Source: Achromobacter sp. B7 (GTDB lineage: Bacteria; Pseudomonadota; Gammaproteobacteria; Burkholderiales; Burkholderiaceae_B). Taken from it: DNA of 64,000 bases. Position 1 is the stretch's first letter. Each line of letters starts with the position of its first letter. The position numbers and the translations under genes are program-made. The notes below the pieces were generated by a model. The model saw nothing but the letters and a program-made list of their open reading frames with translations. It was not told the origin of the DNA and searched no databases. Where the stretch lies: assembly GCF_003600685.1 (NCBI RefSeq), contig NZ_CP032084.1:1426001-1490000 (forward strand). The letters are read 5' to 3'. Positions 52,731-59,476 of the stretch are shown here, piece by piece.

Positions 52731-53297
52731 ATGACGCAAGCACAAACCGGCGCCAGCCTGCGCCTGATTAAAAAATACCCCAACCGTCGCCTATACGACA
52801 CCCGGACCAGCACCTACATCACTCTGGCAGATGTCAAGCAACTGGTCCTGGCCAATGAAGAATTCCAGGTGGTCGACGCCAAGAGCGGCGAAGACCTGAC
52901 CCGCAGCATCCTCTTGCAGATCATTCTGGAAGAGGAAAGCGGCGGCATGCCCATGTTCTCGTCGAACATGCTGTCGCAGATCATCCGTTTCTACGGGCAC
53001 GCCATGCAGGGCATCATGGGTTCTTACCTTGAAAAGAACATCCAGGCCTTCATGGAAATCCAGACGCGCATGGCGGAACAGTCCAAGGGGCTGTACGGCA
53101 GCCAGTTCGGGCCGGAAGCCTGGACGCAGTTCATGAACGTGCAAACGCCCATGCTGCAAAACATGATGAACAACTACATCGACCAGAGCAAAAACCTGTT
53201 CGTGCAGATGCAGGATCAAATGCAGGACCAGACGCGCGCGATGTTCTCGACGTTCCCGTTCACGCCGGGCAGCACGCCGGGCCAGGGTCGCAAATAG
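52731..53297 (+). CDS. phaR: PHB synthesis repressor PhaR
   Basis: This 188-residue regulator has the N-terminal PHA accumulation regulator DNA-binding domain (IKKYPNRRLYDTRTSTYITL) and a central PHB-binding region with amphipathic helices. The C-terminus is Gln/Met-rich (MQDQMQDQ). PhaR represses phasin genes and its own gene, and is released by binding to nascent PHB granules. It is third in the PHA cluster and is followed by a terminator. Confidence 0.95.
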   Translation: MTQAQTGASLRLIKKYPNRRLYDTRTSTYITLADVKQLVLANEEFQVVDAKSGEDLTRSILLQIILEEESGGMPMFSSNMLSQIIRFYGHAMQGIMGSYLEKNIQAFMEIQTRMAEQSKGLYGSQFGPEAWTQFMNVQTPMLQNMMNNYIDQSKNLFVQMQDQMQDQTRAMFSTFPFTPGSTPGQGRK

Positions 53298-53340
53298 CGC
53301 CAAGCGGCAAGGGCGCATCCGCGCTTTTTGCCCTGCCAGC

Positions 53341-53373
53341 AGCCGGTGTGGCATCGTCCCCGCCGGCTTTTTT
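53341..53373 (+). terminator. Terminator after phaR
   Basis: A stem AGCCGG/CCGGCT closes a 16-base loop that can pair internally. It is followed by TTTTTT at 53368-53373. It ends the PHA cluster 44 bases past the phaR stop. Confidence 0.75.
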
Positions 53374-53529
53374 GTGGCCGCTTTTCCCTTTGAGATAACG
53401 CAACGAACTGATGCATCCCGGGCCTTTTGGTTCAGGGATATGTCAGTTTTTTTCGTTACATTAATGCAAACGGTTCTTGTTTATGTTTTTAGAGCCGATA
53501 CCCAATTTGAGTCTCTCAGGATGATGCAC

Positions 53530-54066
53530 ATGATCAAGAAAGCCTTGGCGCTGGCCATTGTTGCAATGAGCGTGTCGGCCGCCAACGCGGCCGAATACCC
53601 CATTGGCAAGCCGGTTGAGAAGGGCGGCATGGAAATCGGCGCGGTGTATTTGCAGCCGATTGAAATGGACCCGCCCGGGATGATGCGCCCCGCCAAGGAT
53701 TCCGATGTGCACCTTGAGGCCGATATCCACGCCACGGCCGGCAACAAAACCGGCTTCCCGGAAGGCGAATGGGTGCCTTACCTGGTCGTGAATTTTGAGA
53801 TCCAGAAGGTCGGCAGCCAGAACGTGCAGAAAGGCACCTTCATGCCGATGGTCGCCAACGACGGTCCGCACTATGGCGACAACGTCAAGCTGGAAGGCCC
53901 GGGCAAGTACAAGCTGAAGTACTCGATCCTGCCGCCGTCCGAAAACAAGATGGCTCACTTCGGCCGCCACGTCGACAAGGAAACCGGCGTGGGCCCGTGG
54001 TTCGAGCCCTTTGAACTGGAATACGAATTCGTCTACGCCGGCACCGGCAAGAAGGGCGGATATTGA
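53530..54066 (+). CDS. ftrA: P19-type periplasmic iron-binding protein FtrA
   Basis: This 178-residue protein has a signal peptide (KKALALAIVAMSVSAANA, cleaved before AEYP) and the P19/Tp34 fold: YPIGKPVEKGGMEIGAVYLQ, VHLEADIHATAGN and MPMVANDGPHYGDNV hold Met and His residues that bind metal in homologues. FtrA/P19 binds ferrous iron and copper in the periplasm. The ATG at 53530 has CAGGA nine bases upstream; two nearby in-frame ATGs at 53521-53526 are alternatives. It is the first gene of ftrABCD, known for ferrous uptake in Bordetella and Brucella. Confidence 0.93.
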   Translation: MIKKALALAIVAMSVSAANAAEYPIGKPVEKGGMEIGAVYLQPIEMDPPGMMRPAKDSDVHLEADIHATAGNKTGFPEGEWVPYLVVNFEIQKVGSQNVQKGTFMPMVANDGPHYGDNVKLEGPGKYKLKYSILPPSENKMAHFGRHVDKETGVGPWFEPFELEYEFVYAGTGKKGGY

Positions 54067-54068
54067 TC

Positions 54069-54422
54069 GTGCGCCGCCTGCTTCGCGTTGTTGCCGCCGC
54101 ACTGATCGGCCTGGCCGGCCTTGCCGGCATGGCGCCCGCGCAGGCGGACGAATTGCCGACGTTCACGCTCAGGTTCAAACCGGACGGCACGTTCGAGCCG
54201 GCAACCCTGGAAGTGCCCGCCGGCCGTTTCAAGATTGAACTCATCAACGAAAGCAACGAGCCGGTGGAATTTGAGAGCATTCCGCTGCGCAAGGAAAAAG
54301 TGTTGGGGCCGGGGGTTAAATCCTTCGTCGTCATCACCATTTCCCGCCCCGGCGAGTACCCCTTCTTTGATGACTTTCACCAAAGCGTGAAAGGCACCCT
54401 GGTCGTCAAGCCCAAGGAATAA
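54069..54422 (+). CDS. ftrB: Cupredoxin-like periplasmic protein FtrB
   Basis: This 117-residue protein has a signal peptide (RRLLRVVAAALIGLAGLAGM, ending near APAQA). The single cupredoxin-like beta domain has TLEVPAGRFKIELINESN and a final PFFDDFHQSVKGTLVV. It contains no cysteine at all, so it lacks a classical type 1 copper Cys ligand. FtrB is thought to oxidise Fe2+ or hand over electrons during uptake by FtrC. The GTG at 54069 has better ribosome-site spacing than a TTG two codons earlier. It follows ftrA directly. Confidence 0.88.
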   Translation: MRRLLRVVAAALIGLAGLAGMAPAQADELPTFTLRFKPDGTFEPATLEVPAGRFKIELINESNEPVEFESIPLRKEKVLGPGVKSFVVITISRPGEYPFFDDFHQSVKGTLVVKPKE

Positions 54423-54435
54423 GCGGTAGCCATAC

Positions 54436-55287
54436 ATGGAACAGGTCCTTTTTATCGTCTGGCGCGAAAGCGTTGAAGCCCTGCTGGTGGTAGGCATTTT
54501 GTACACCTGGCTGCGCGCGACGCCGAAAGGCAAGCGCGGGCTGAACTACCTGTGCGGCGGCGTGGCGGCGGGCCTGGCGCTGGCCGTGGCGCTGGCCCTG
54601 GTGTTGCTTGGCGTGTCGTCCTGGCTTAGCGACGAAGGCCAGGAATGGTTCCAGGCCATCATGTCGCTAGCCGCTTGCGCGCTGGTCGTGCAGATGGTCG
54701 TGTGGATGAAAAAGCATGGCCGCACGCTCAAAGGCGAACTGGAAAGCGGTGCGCGCAGTTCCGTTGCCAATGACAACTGGTGGGGGCTGTTCGTGCTGGT
54801 GGCCATTGCCGTGGCGCGCGAGGGCAGCGAGACGGTGGTGTTTCTGTACGGCACCGTATCGGCGGGCGAGGGCGGCGGCGACATGGCCAAGCTGGCCCTG
54901 GCCGGTGTGGCCGGTTTTGCCGTGGCCCTGCTGACGTTCTGGCTGTTGCAGTTGGGCGGCAAGATGATTACGTGGCGCCGCTTCTTCCGCGTGACCGAAA
55001 TCCTGCTGCTGCTGTTGGCCGGTTCGCTGCTGGTCGGCGGGCTGGATCACCTGATTTCGCTGGACGTGTTGCCCACCATCATCGACCCCGTCTGGGATAG
55101 CTCTTGGCTCTTGAGCGACAGCACCGGCGTGGGCAAGGTCCTGGCCGACTTCGCAGGCTACCGCGCGCTGCCCGCCCTGATTTCGGTGTTGTTGTGGGTG
55201 GCTTACTGGATCGTGGTGTGGGCGCTGCTGCGCTGGGTGGGCGGCAAGCCGGCCCGCGCGCCGGTCCCCGCACGCAACCCATCTTGA
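54436..55287 (+). CDS. ftrC: FTR1-family iron permease FtrC
   Basis: This 283-residue inner-membrane permease has seven predicted helices. The two iron-binding REXXE motifs typical of the family are both present: RESVE (10-14) and REGSE (128-132). It moves iron across the inner membrane, coupled to oxidation by FtrB/FtrD. It begins 14 bases after ftrB, and ftrD follows in the same direction. Confidence 0.95.
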   Translation: MEQVLFIVWRESVEALLVVGILYTWLRATPKGKRGLNYLCGGVAAGLALAVALALVLLGVSSWLSDEGQEWFQAIMSLAACALVVQMVVWMKKHGRTLKGELESGARSSVANDNWWGLFVLVAIAVAREGSETVVFLYGTVSAGEGGGDMAKLALAGVAGFAVALLTFWLLQLGGKMITWRRFFRVTEILLLLLAGSLLVGGLDHLISLDVLPTIIDPVWDSSWLLSDSTGVGKVLADFAGYRALPALISVLLWVAYWIVVWALLRWVGGKPARAPVPARNPS

Positions 55288-55326
55288 TTCCGACGTGATG
55301 CCGGACTGAACATTGAAGGTTTGACC

Positions 55327-56739
55327 ATGGCTGCTGTACTCGGGAGGGTGACTTCCCGGATCGCCGATTTTCTCCGTGACCATGCCCCGCTGTTGCGCAA
55401 GCTTCAGTGGGGCATTGTTGCGTTGTACGCGTTCCTGCTGATCGTGCCCGCAATCATGCCCTTGCCCGACAACGCGGCATCGGTGTTCAACAACCTGACC
55501 ATCGTTGCGCAGTTTGCCTTCTGGGGCGTCTGGTGGCCGTTCGTGCTGATCTCGATGCCGATCCTGGGCCGCGCGTGGTGCGGCTGGCTTTGCCCGGAAG
55601 GCATGCTGACCGAATGGGCCAGCGAGCGCGGGCAGGGCCGCGCCATCCCGAAGTGGATGCGCTGGGGCGGCTGGCCGTTTGTGGCGTTTGCGTTGACGAC
55701 GGTGTACGGCCAACTGGTCAGCGTGTATCAATACCCGCTGGCGGTGCTGGCTGTGCTGGGCGGTTCCACCGTGGCCGCCATGATCGTCGGCTGGCGGTAT
55801 GGCCGCAGCAAGCGCGTGTGGTGCAAATATCTGTGCCCGGTCAACGGCGTGTTCAATCTGTTGGCCAAACTGGCGCCGTGGCACTTCAAGGTCGATGAAG
55901 AAAAGTGGCGTCACCCCGTCATCCGCATTGAGCCCATCAACTGCGCGCCGCTGGTGCCGCTGCGCCACATGAAGGGCGCGGGCGATTGCCACATGTGCGG
56001 TCGGTGCAGCGATTATCGCGGCGCCATCGCCCTGACGCCGCGTTCGCCCGAAGAAGAAATCGTGCACGTTTCGGATGGCGACGCCTGGCAGACCGCCTTG
56101 CTGTGCTTCGGCCTGATGGGCATCGCCATCGGCGCGTTTCTCTGGAGCGCCAGCCCCTGGTACGTGACGGCCAAGCAATGGGCCGCGACGTGGCTGGTCG
56201 AGCACGACATCATGTGGCCGCTGATGGACAACGCACCCTGGTTCATCCTGACGCACTACCCCGACGTCAACGACAGCTTTTCGTGGCTGGACGGCGCGGG
56301 CATCCTGATGTTCGTCATCGGCGCCACCGTGATCGTGGGCGGCGCGAGCTTCCTGTCGCTGTGGCTGGCCGACCGCCTGGCGCCCGCTGCGCCGTCGGTC
56401 GACGCCGCCTCGGTCGATGCCGCCGCAACGCGCTGGATCCGCCCCGGCGTGCACAAGCTGGCGCAGGCGCTGATCCCGTCGGCCGGCATCGGCGTGTTCC
56501 TGGGCCTGTCCGCCACCACCGTTAACCTGCTCAAGCACGAAGGCGTGCAAGCGGGCTGGGCCGGCCCGGTGCGCTTCACGCTGTTGACGCTTGCCGTGCT
56601 GTGGACCTTGCGCCTGTTTGCCCGCCTGCTGGCGCCGCGCCCCGTCACCGCCACGCGCAAGGTAGCGGCGTGGGTGGTGCTGGCCGCGGGCTTGGCACCG
56701 TTCTGCATGGCATGGGTGTTTTTCTTTGCAATCTGGTAA
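55327..56739 (+). CDS. ftrD: Membrane iron-sulfur protein FtrD
   Basis: This 470-residue polytopic membrane protein of the NapH/CcoG-like 4Fe-4S group has the paired motifs WCGWLCPEG and WCKYLCP, and the cluster CHMCGRC. The C-terminal half is hydrophobic. In the ftr system it is thought to take electrons from FtrB and return them to the respiratory chain. The ATG at 55327 has GAAGG seven bases upstream; a TTG two codons earlier is rejected. It ends the ftrABCD operon. Confidence 0.92.
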   Translation: MAAVLGRVTSRIADFLRDHAPLLRKLQWGIVALYAFLLIVPAIMPLPDNAASVFNNLTIVAQFAFWGVWWPFVLISMPILGRAWCGWLCPEGMLTEWASERGQGRAIPKWMRWGGWPFVAFALTTVYGQLVSVYQYPLAVLAVLGGSTVAAMIVGWRYGRSKRVWCKYLCPVNGVFNLLAKLAPWHFKVDEEKWRHPVIRIEPINCAPLVPLRHMKGAGDCHMCGRCSDYRGAIALTPRSPEEEIVHVSDGDAWQTALLCFGLMGIAIGAFLWSASPWYVTAKQWAATWLVEHDIMWPLMDNAPWFILTHYPDVNDSFSWLDGAGILMFVIGATVIVGGASFLSLWLADRLAPAAPSVDAASVDAAATRWIRPGVHKLAQALIPSAGIGVFLGLSATTVNLLKHEGVQAGWAGPVRFTLLTLAVLWTLRLFARLLAPRPVTATRKVAAWVVLAAGLAPFCMAWVFFFAIW

Positions 56740-56827
56740 GCGATGCGCGATGGATCACGGCGGGGCGCTGCGATAAAGTGGGAAGCCTTGCCGGGTGCGC
56801 CGGCGCTTTCCCTGCTTGATTCCCCTC

Positions 56828-57700
56828 ATGACCTCCTACGCCTTTCGCCTGCTTAACGTCTTTGCGTCGTCCACCTTCGGCGGCAACCAGCTTTGCGTGT
56901 TTGAAGACGCGCGCGGTATGGACGACGCCACCATGCTGAACCTGGCCGCGCAGTTCAATCTGTCCGAAACCACGTTCATCCTGCCGTCCGACAAGGCCGA
57001 TGCGCGCGTGCGCATCTTCACGCCGGGCTACGAAATGAAGTTTGCCGGCCACCCCACCATCGGCACGTCGCAAGCGGTGCGCGACATTCGTGGCACCGGC
57101 GATGCGTTGACGCTGGAATTTGCCGCGGGCGTGGTGCCGGTGCAGGCGCAAGGTGACGCCTGGACCTTCACCGCGCCGTGCCCCAACGGCGTGCAGACGG
57201 CGCCGCCCGAGCAAGACCGCGCGGCAATCGCGTCGCTGGTCGGATTGTCGGCCGATGACCTGGCAAGCGATCCCATCTGGGTGGATACCGGGGCGGACCA
57301 ATTGCTGGTCCCGTTGGCCAGCGTGGACGCGGTGCGCCGCGCCATGCCCGACTCCGCCAAGCTAAGCCGCTGGCAAGCCAGCAGCCTGGGCCGCAAGACG
57401 ATGTACCTGTTCGCGTTTGACGAAGGCAATGTGCGCGATGCACGCCAGGTGGTCGTGGCGCGCTACTTCTTTGCCAAGGCGGGCGGCGGCGTGGACGAGG
57501 ACGCCGGCACGGGATCGGCCTGCGCCAATCTGGGCGGTTGGTTGATCCATAAGCAGCAGCCTTTGCCCGGCAGCATCCTGGTCGAGCAGGGCGATCAGAT
57601 GGGCCGGCCGTGCCGCTTGCTGCTGGACGTGCATGCCGACGGCCGTATCCAGGTGGGCGGCCGTGCGTTGGAAATCGGGCGGGGCACCGTCACGATCTGA
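56828..57700 (+). CDS. PhzF-family isomerase/epimerase
   Basis: This 290-residue PhzF-like protein has the two-domain epimerase fold. The conserved Glu sits in NLSETTFIL, with the second-half signature EDAGTGSACANLGGWL. FTPGYEMKFAGHPTIGT is the family hallmark segment. PhzF itself acts in phenazine synthesis, but no phenazine genes are near, so this is probably a general isomerase of unknown substrate. The ATG at 56828 (MTSYAFRLLNVF) fits the family; an upstream start in the gap is rejected. Confidence 0.9.
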   Translation: MTSYAFRLLNVFASSTFGGNQLCVFEDARGMDDATMLNLAAQFNLSETTFILPSDKADARVRIFTPGYEMKFAGHPTIGTSQAVRDIRGTGDALTLEFAAGVVPVQAQGDAWTFTAPCPNGVQTAPPEQDRAAIASLVGLSADDLASDPIWVDTGADQLLVPLASVDAVRRAMPDSAKLSRWQASSLGRKTMYLFAFDEGNVRDARQVVVARYFFAKAGGGVDEDAGTGSACANLGGWLIHKQQPLPGSILVEQGDQMGRPCRLLLDVHADGRIQVGGRALEIGRGTVTI

Positions 57701-57870
57701 CGATCTGATTGGGGGCGTGTGGTCCGGGGCGTACCGCCCGGGGCAGCCCCCCCGGGGCAAGGCGGGCGCTGTGCGGTGGCCGGTTCTTTGCGGCTGCGGC
57801 GCCGTGCGGCTGCGATGCGCCTGCTGCATTGTGGCTGCTGTATTGCCGCCGCTGCATTGTGGCCGTCCAT

Positions 57871-57901
57871 AAAAAACGGCGCCTGTGTCTCCACAGGCGC
57901 C
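57871..57901 (-). terminator. Terminator after the BON-domain gene
   Basis: A perfect 10-bp stem (GGCGCCTGTG/CACAGGCGCC) with a four-base loop is followed on the minus strand by GTTTTTT. It is a strong rho-independent terminator for the minus-strand BON gene. Confidence 0.88.
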
Positions 57902-57953
57902 GCCTCTCTCTCTAGGCCCCGGTATGGAACGCGGCCGTCCTGACAAACCTGCC

Positions 57954-58292
57954 TTACTTCTTGTTCTTGGCCGGGTCGACCTTGATGTTGTTCTTCACCT
58001 GCTTCACCCCTTCAACGCCACGGGTGACGGTAGCGGCGTGGTCGGCTTCAGCCGCCGTGCCCACGGTACCGGTCAGCGTCGCGACGCCGTTGTTGGTTTC
58101 CACGGCGATGTCCAACGCGCTCAGTTGCTTGTCGGCAACGAAAGCGGCCTTGACCTTGGTCGTTACTGTTGCGTCGGAGGCATATTCGCCCACGGATTGC
58201 TTGGGCTTGCCATCATCCGCCGCGAAAGCCATGGAAGTGAAGACAGCGCCAGTTCCCAGTGCGGCGGCGGCGATCAGCTTGCGAAATTCCAT
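57954..58292 (-). CDS. Single-BON-domain periplasmic protein (OsmY-like)
   Basis: This 112-residue protein has a signal peptide (RKLIAAAALGTGAVFTSMAFA, cleaved before ADDGK) and one BON domain (about 40-105, TVTTKVKAAFVADKQLSALD, NGVATLTGTVGTAAEA). BON proteins bind phospholipid or the cell envelope and are often induced by osmotic or envelope stress. AAGGAG lies upstream of the ATG. A 9-bp dyad sits in its leader at 58316-58344. DUF1328 and CsbD-type genes lie just upstream on the same strand. Confidence 0.9.
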   Translation of the reverse strand: MEFRKLIAAAALGTGAVFTSMAFAADDGKPKQSVGEYASDATVTTKVKAAFVADKQLSALDIAVETNNGVATLTGTVGTAAEADHAATVTRGVEGVKQVKNNIKVDPAKNKK

Positions 58293-58315
58293 AGTCGTGC
58301 TCCTTATTAGTATGG

Positions 58316-58344
58316 TCTGCCGCGTGATGCGTCTGCGCGGCAGA
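58316..58344 (-). promoter_or_regulatory. Leader hairpin of the BON gene
   Basis: Arms TCTGCCGCG and CGCGGCAGA (9 bp, perfect) with an 11-base loop lie 23-52 bases upstream of the BON ATG. It could be an operator or a 5' mRNA stem. Confidence 0.45.
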
Positions 58345-58385
58345 GGATCAAATTTTCAGTAGGGTATGCGTGCTATCGGCGTGTT

Positions 58386-58550
58386 CTATTTTTTTCGCAG
58401 CGCGCCGCTCAAGATGGACAAGAGCGCCAGCACCAGGAATACGAAGAACAAGATCTTGGCGATACCCGCGGCCCCGGCGGCAATACCGCCAAAGCCGAGA
58501 ACCGCCGCGATGATCGCGATGACGAAGAAAACTACGGCGTAATGCAACAT
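58386..58550 (-). CDS. DUF1328-family small membrane protein
   Basis: This 54-residue gene begins [20 protein letters not shown] and ends SGALRKK. It has two hydrophobic segments separated by a Gly/Ala turn ([12 protein letters not shown]), the DUF1328 layout. GGAGAAG lies about seven bases before the ATG. Such proteins are common beside CsbD and BON genes in stress-responsive clusters. Its function is unknown. Confidence 0.85.
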   Translation of the reverse strand: MLHYAVVFFVIAIIAAVLGFGGIAAGAAGIAKILFFVFLVLALLSILSGALRKK

Positions 58551-58595
58551 GTCAGCTTCTCCAGTGAGTTCGACCGATCAAGGCGGTGGGAGGAT

Positions 58596-58796
58596 TCAGG
58601 GATTGCGGTCGAAGAAATCCCGGACTTCCTTTTGCGCTTCATCCTTGGTCTTGCCATAACGCTCTTGAATCAGGCCAGCCAGGCGTTCGGCGTTGCCTTC
58701 CGTGCGAGTCAGTTCGTCGTCGGTGAGCTCACCCCAGGCGGCTTTGGCCTTGCCAGTCATTTGCTTCCACTTGCCGGCGATGATGTCGTTATTCAT
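58596..58796 (-). CDS. CsbD-family stress protein
   Basis: This 66-residue CsbD-like protein is hydrophilic and lysine- and glutamate-rich, with the family pattern IAGKWKQMTGKAKAAWGELT and ERLAGLIQERYG. CsbD proteins are general-stress proteins under sigma-B in Bacillus; in proteobacteria their role is unclear. GAGAGG lies before the ATG. A dyad containing GGAACTT (58832-58852) is upstream and may be its promoter/operator. Confidence 0.9.
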   Translation of the reverse strand: MNNDIIAGKWKQMTGKAKAAWGELTDDELTRTEGNAERLAGLIQERYGKTKDEAQKEVRDFFDRNP

Positions 58797-59184
58797 GGTG
58801 ACCTCTCTTCTTATCTTCGTGCGACACAGGGCTTATGGCCTATAAGTTCCTGCTGTCGCGGTTGACTTGAACGCTGATCAGCTAGCCCCTAACTTACGAG
58901 TGGCCAAAGGGGCTGTCAAACGCGGCTGTGGGTATATGTAACAGCGCCGGATGGCTTGGCGGACGCGATTTTTCGAGGGAAAAATCCCGGGGGAAAGCGC
59001 CTCGCAGGAGTTACATTCCGGCAATGTCTTGTCCCCTTTTGAGCGGGGCTGGTAACGGAAGATGCGTCGATTTCCCCGGCGGCGCGTGGGGCAACCGCCT
59101 TCGCCACGCTGGTGGCGGCAAGGCCCGGCCGGTATAGTCGTGCCCAACCCTCGAGCTTTTCATCAACGAAAAAGGAAGGTACGC
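58797..59184. other. Intergenic region with dyads between csbD-like and lipoprotein genes
   Basis: This 388-base non-coding region holds three inverted repeats: CTTAT/ATAAG (58832-58846), GATTTTTC/GAAAAATC (58967-58974 and 58979-58986) and the widely spaced ATGTAAC/GTTACAT (58936-58942, 59010-59016). TATAGT at 59133-59138 is a possible -10 for the lipoprotein gene. I see no further gene. Confidence 0.5.
58832..58852 (-). promoter_or_regulatory. Dyad with GGAACTT upstream of csbD-like gene
   Basis: CTTAT-AGGCC-ATAAG is a perfect dyad read on the minus strand, and the adjoining GGAACTT resembles a -35 of sigma-E-type promoters. The -10 part is not clear. It lies 36-56 bases before the CsbD start. 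Confidence 0.35.
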
Positions 59185-59313
59185 ATGACGCAACGACTTT
59201 GCAGCGCTCTCTTGCTGACGCTGGCCGCGCTGGCGGCGGTGGGATGCACGCACGTGACGGACAAGTACCAGGCCACCGGCCCCGCGCTGGAAGCGGCCAC
59301 GCCCAGCACCTGA
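59185..59313 (+). CDS. Small lipoprotein-like peptide
   Basis: This 42-residue peptide has a signal sequence (TQRLCSALLLTLAALAAVG) with a Cys at position 21 that could be lipidated (AAVGC), followed by a short polar tail. It is similar in size and layout to entericidin-type or other tiny lipoproteins, but I cannot name a family. AAGGAAGG lies before the ATG, giving good support for translation. Confidence 0.6.
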   Translation: MTQRLCSALLLTLAALAAVGCTHVTDKYQATGPALEAATPST

Positions 59314-59418
59314 ACGCAGGGGATCACACGCCCCATCTCGTCTTGCGCACGGCGGGCGAGACATGGCGGGCGGCATGCGGTGAGTGGCATGCGTCGGCTG
59401 AAATGCCGCGCTTGAAAT

Positions 59419-59447
59419 GCAAACGGGGCGCGCTGCGCCCCGTTTGC
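59419..59447. terminator. 13-bp hairpin downstream of cphA1
   Basis: A perfect 13-bp stem (GCAAACGGGGCGC and complement) with a GCT loop lies between the converging lipoprotein and cphA1 genes, 30 bases past the cphA1 stop. No T tract follows on the minus strand (CATTTC only), but the position fits a transcription end. Confidence 0.55.
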
Positions 59448-59476
59448 GTATTGCGGCGTGTCCGCCGCGCCGCCCC

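Noticed and set aside
53395..53529. A Fur box upstream of ftrA
   Set aside because: The best 19-mers in this region match the consensus at too few positions. AT-rich words such as TTAATGCAAACGG do not fit the 7-1-7 pattern.
54069..54422. FtrB as a blue copper protein
   Set aside because: No cysteine is encoded in the whole chain, so the type 1 ligand set is incomplete.
56740..56827. Upstream start for the PhzF-family gene
   Set aside because: The 11-codon extension lacks a ribosome site, and the family begins at the Tyr-Phe-Leu-Asn-Val region just after the ATG at 56828.
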